A stretch of 7,576 bases of DNA from Brevibacillus sp. (GTDB lineage Bacteria; Bacillota; Bacilli; Brevibacillales; Brevibacillaceae). The translations under genes and the position numbers were made by a program. Position 1 is the stretch's first letter. Each line of letters opens with the position of its first letter. This document shows, piece after piece, positions 5,118 through 7,576 of the stretch. The stretch lies in the NCBI GenBank assembly GCA_029240815.1, contig JARDZO010000268.1, forward strand, positions 1-7,576, written 5' to 3'. The notes below the pieces were generated by a model. It saw only the letters and a program-made list of their open reading frames with translations, searched no databases and had not been told where the DNA came from.

Positions 5118-6731
5118 TTGTCTATTCAACAAAAAGCAGATGCTGTCCTGTCAAGCCAAGCGGTATTCACAGGTTTGACGAATGAACCTGAAGCACTTTC
5201 CATCGCCATTATTGACAACAAGATCACAGCGATTGGTTCCCGCGAAGAGATGAATGCGTGGATTGGTTTACATACAAAGGTGTACGACTTTGGGAATCAA
5301 CTCATCATGGCGGGCTTTCATGATTTTCATCTGCATGTGATGTGGGGTTCTCTCTCGCTGGACGGCGCCCAGCTGCATAAAGCCCGCTCCGAAGAAGAAG
5401 CGGTTGAGTTGGTCCGCGCTTATGCGGCTTCACGGCCAAACGACCCCTGGATTATGGGGTTCGGCTGGAACTCAGGTCACTGGGTGAATCAAAAACTTCC
5501 CCATCGCTCCTCACTGGACCGTATCCTTCCAGATCGACCAGCCGTCCTGTTTCATTCGGAGGGTCACTACGTGTGGGTAAACAGCAAAGCGCTTGAAGTG
5601 ATGAACGTCAACCACGATACGGAAGCGCCTCCATTTGGCATCATCAGCAAGGATGAAAATGGGGAACCGGACGGTATTCTGTACGAGACCGCAATCGCAT
5701 TGGTTTCGGATGGAGCCTATGAGCTTGGTAAAGAGCAAAAAGCCCGTTCCTTTCAAAACTTCCTGGGCCATGCAGCCAAACTGGGTGTTACCTCGATCAA
5801 TGACATGTATTCGATTAAAAAGCTGGAGAGTTTCGAGTTGTTTCAGGAGTTTGCCGAAGAAGACAAGCTGACCATGCGGATGCATTTGCTCCCGGAGCTG
5901 AACGGCGATATCGAACGTGTGAAGCGGTTGCGTGCACGATACCAGTCAGACATGGTTCGTGTTGTGGCACTCAAGCAATTTATCGATGGCGTAATCTCTG
6001 GCTATACTGCCTACATGATCGAACCATATACGGATCAACCGGACACGTGCGGCGAGACGACCTTCTCACCGGAAGTCATTAAGAAATGGGTGGCAGAAGC
6101 CGATAGGGATGGCTTCAGCATTCGTTTTCACTGCATTGGTGACGCAGCGATCCGACTGGCGCTTGATTCATTTAAGGAAGCGCAATCCATCAATGGAAAA
6201 CGCGACTCTCGCCATTCCATTGAACATGTGGAAGTCATTCATCCCGACGATATACATCGCTTCCAACAACTCGGTGTCATCGCCTCGATGCAGCCGGAGC
6301 ATCTGTACGCGACACCCCGCCACGCCTACGAAGCCAATATTGGAGAGGAGCGAAGCCAATACGCCTGGGCGGTCAAATCGCTGAAAGAGGCAGGTGCAAC
6401 GATAGCATTCGGAAGCGACTTCCCGATCGTTGGGCTAAATCCGATGGCAGGCATTTATCGGGCTGTTACCCGTATCGATCATAGCGATCAAGCGGTGTGG
6501 AATCCAGACGAACGGATTACACTCGCGGAGGCACTTCAGTTATATACGGCTACTCCAGCTTACGGAGTTTTCAGAGAACATGAGCTCGGTACCCTGGAAA
6601 CGGGGAAACTGGCAGACATCGTTGTGCTGGATCGCAATCTTTTTGCGGTTCCGGCAGAAGAAATACTCGAAACAAAGGTTGTTCTGACGATGGTAAACGG
6701 AAGAGTAGTGTTCAGGATGAGCGAAACTTGA
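5118..6731 (+). CDS. Metal-dependent amidohydrolase, YtcJ-like (amidohydrolase family 3)
   Basis: This 537-aa protein matches the full length of YtcJ-like amidohydrolases. An N-terminal strand region is followed by the metal-binding HxH in AGFHDFHLH (H71, H73). A candidate bridging lysine lies in ALKQFIDG (K286). Next come the histidine motif RFHCIGDAAIRLALD (H338), SIEHVEV (H370) and the catalytic aspartate motif FGSDFPIVGLNP (D434). The C-terminal ELGTLETGKLADIVVLDRN block is typical of the superfamily's return to the small beta domain. These enzymes use one or two divalent metals to hydrolyse amide, formyl or imine-type bonds; N-substituted formamide deformylase is one characterised relative. 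All metal ligands look intact. There is no signal peptide, so it should be cytoplasmic. It starts with TTG after AAAGGAG, is in the sigma-54-controlled operon, and lies 42 bases before the solute-binding protein gene. It probably acts on the same compound as the C45 enzyme or on its product. Substrate unknown. Confidence 0.9.
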   Translation: MSIQQKADAVLSSQAVFTGLTNEPEALSIAIIDNKITAIGSREEMNAWIGLHTKVYDFGNQLIMAGFHDFHLHVMWGSLSLDGAQLHKARSEEEAVELVRAYAASRPNDPWIMGFGWNSGHWVNQKLPHRSSLDRILPDRPAVLFHSEGHYVWVNSKALEVMNVNHDTEAPPFGIISKDENGEPDGILYETAIALVSDGAYELGKEQKARSFQNFLGHAAKLGVTSINDMYSIKKLESFELFQEFAEEDKLTMRMHLLPELNGDIERVKRLRARYQSDMVRVVALKQFIDGVISGYTAYMIEPYTDQPDTCGETTFSPEVIKKWVAEADRDGFSIRFHCIGDAAIRLALDSFKEAQSINGKRDSRHSIEHVEVIHPDDIHRFQQLGVIASMQPEHLYATPRHAYEANIGEERSQYAWAVKSLKEAGATIAFGSDFPIVGLNPMAGIYRAVTRIDHSDQAVWNPDERITLAEALQLYTATPAYGVFREHELGTLETGKLADIVVLDRNLFAVPAEEILETKVVLTMVNGRVVFRMSET

Positions 6732-6773
6732 TCACCAAGAGATAAAAAAACATATCCAAAGGGGGAAATCAGA

Positions 6774-7576
6774 ATGAAGAAACGCTCATTTTCAGTAATG
6801 GCGGCGATTGTGCTAGTGCTAATCATGATGTTATCGGCATGCGGCTCTTCCAGCAAAGAAGCACAAACGCAAAGCACCGGCGAAAAACCAAAGCTGTTAA
6901 AAGTGGCCACAGCAGCTTCCGTAACCACATGGGATCCAAGCATCTCCGTTTCTACGGAATCCGCCTACTTAGCCAATATTTATGAACCCTTGTTGTGGGT
7001 AAATCCCCCAGGAAGTCCGGAAGAGTTTTCTCCCGCATTGGCAGAGAAATGGGAGCATAGTGAAGACGGAAAGGTTTGGACGTTCTTCGTTCGTCAAGGG
7101 GTAAAGTTCCACGATGGTGCTGATTTGAATGCAGAAGCCGTGAAGAAATCCATTGATCGTACGATAAAAATTGGAAAAGGCAGCGCGTATCTATGGGCAC
7201 CCGTTGAAAAAATGGAGGTGGCAGATGAGTTCACGCTAAAGTTTCATTTGAAAAATCCGATTCCGTTTGAACGCATTGCCGGGGCGTCACTGGCTGCCTG
7301 GATCATGAGTCCGAATGTCGTTGATAAAGACGAAGCCTGGTTTAATGAAGGCCATGCAGCCGGAACAGGACCGTGGAAATTGGAATCCTATAAAACAGAC
7401 AAAGAGGTTCTGTTGACCAAAAATGATAACTATTGGGGTAAGCTGGATACAAATTTTGAAAAAGTATTCATCAGCATCATCGCAGAAGATGTGGTTCGGG
7501 AACAAATGCTGACATCTGGTCATGCAGATATAGCCTACACTCCCATTGAGAATCTGAAAGCTCTCGAACAGAACCC
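6774..7576 (+). CDS. ABC transporter substrate-binding lipoprotein, family 5 (peptide/oligopeptide/nickel type), 3' end beyond window
   Basis: The frame is open from ATG 6774 to the window edge (267 codons), and the family is usually about 500-550 aa, so roughly half is present. The N-terminus has MKKR, a hydrophobic segment and the lipobox LSAC (residues 20-23), so Cys23 should be lipidated and the mature protein anchored outside the membrane. After a Ser/Gln/Thr-rich linker, family-5 features follow: TWDPSISVSTESAYLANIYE, LAEKWEHSEDGKVWTFFVRQ, GVKFHDGADLNAEAVKKSI, a GTGPWKLESY block and LLTKNDNYWG. These match DppA/OppA-type binding proteins that deliver peptides, and sometimes nickel or other small solutes, to an ABC permease. 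GGGGG at 6761-6765 serves as Shine-Dalgarno. It is the third gene of the sigma-54 operon; permease and ATPase genes are expected just to the right. The ligand is likely the compound the two upstream hydrolases act on. Confidence 0.92.
   Translation, partial: MKKRSFSVMAAIVLVLIMMLSACGSSSKEAQTQSTGEKPKLLKVATAASVTTWDPSISVSTESAYLANIYEPLLWVNPPGSPEEFSPALAEKWEHSEDGKVWTFFVRQGVKFHDGADLNAEAVKKSIDRTIKIGKGSAYLWAPVEKMEVADEFTLKFHLKNPIPFERIAGASLAAWIMSPNVVDKDEAWFNEGHAAGTGPWKLESYKTDKEVLLTKNDNYWGKLDTNFEKVFISIIAEDVVREQMLTSGHADIAYTPIENLKALEQN

Noticed and set aside
6952..7523. Minus-strand open frames at the right end
   Set aside because: The plus-strand frame here encodes an unmistakable family-5 solute-binding lipoprotein open to the window edge.

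Overview
The window looks like a chromosomal locus from a low-to-moderate GC, Gram-positive bacterium (Bacillota, probably Bacillales such as Brevibacillus, Paenibacillus or Bacillus relatives). The clues are strong AGGAGG-type ribosome binding sites, GTG/TTG start codons, a lipobox-anchored extracellular solute-binding protein, and sigma-54 (SigL) regulators with the architecture typical of that group. No mobile element, CRISPR array or RNA gene was found.

Layout, left to right. Positions 94 to 1 (minus strand) hold the first 31 codons of a nitrilase-superfamily (carbon-nitrogen hydrolase) gene that runs off the left edge. Its upstream region carries a textbook sigma-54 -24/-12 promoter (152 to 131, minus). 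The intergenic region also holds a likely sigma-A promoter pointing right (-10 TATAAT at 184-189), followed by two palindromes (201-214 and 221-235). Next comes a tightly packed three-gene plus-strand operon: a sigma-54 activator with an uncharacterised N-terminal domain (274-1593), a nitrilase homologue whose catalytic cysteine position is threonine (1600-2397), and a second sigma-54 activator with an N-terminal PAS domain (2423-3811). The operon ends at a perfect 16-bp terminator hairpin (3841-3880). A second sigma-54 promoter (3882-3903), nearly identical to the first, then drives a second plus-strand operon: a C45-family Ntn hydrolase/acyltransferase (3995-5083), a YtcJ-like amidohydrolase (5118-6731) and the start of a family-5 (peptide/oligopeptide type) ABC solute-binding lipoprotein (6774 to the right edge).

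How it fits together (inference). The centre is a regulatory cassette of two enhancer-binding proteins and a probable nitrilase pseudoenzyme. It is flanked on both sides by sigma-54 promoters that share 20 of 22 bases and point outward to metabolic genes. The simplest reading is a self-contained sigma-54 regulon for uptake and hydrolysis of an amide-bonded or N-acylated nitrogen compound: the lipoprotein captures it, the C45 enzyme and the amidohydrolase break it down, and the divergent nitrilase handles a further amide, nitrile or carbamoyl step. The substrate cannot be read from the sequence. The most unusual elements are the threonine-for-cysteine nitrilase placed between two regulators, the variant GAFTGA loop (GSFTGG) in the first regulator, and a TAGTT pentanucleotide tandem repeat in the leader of the second operon.
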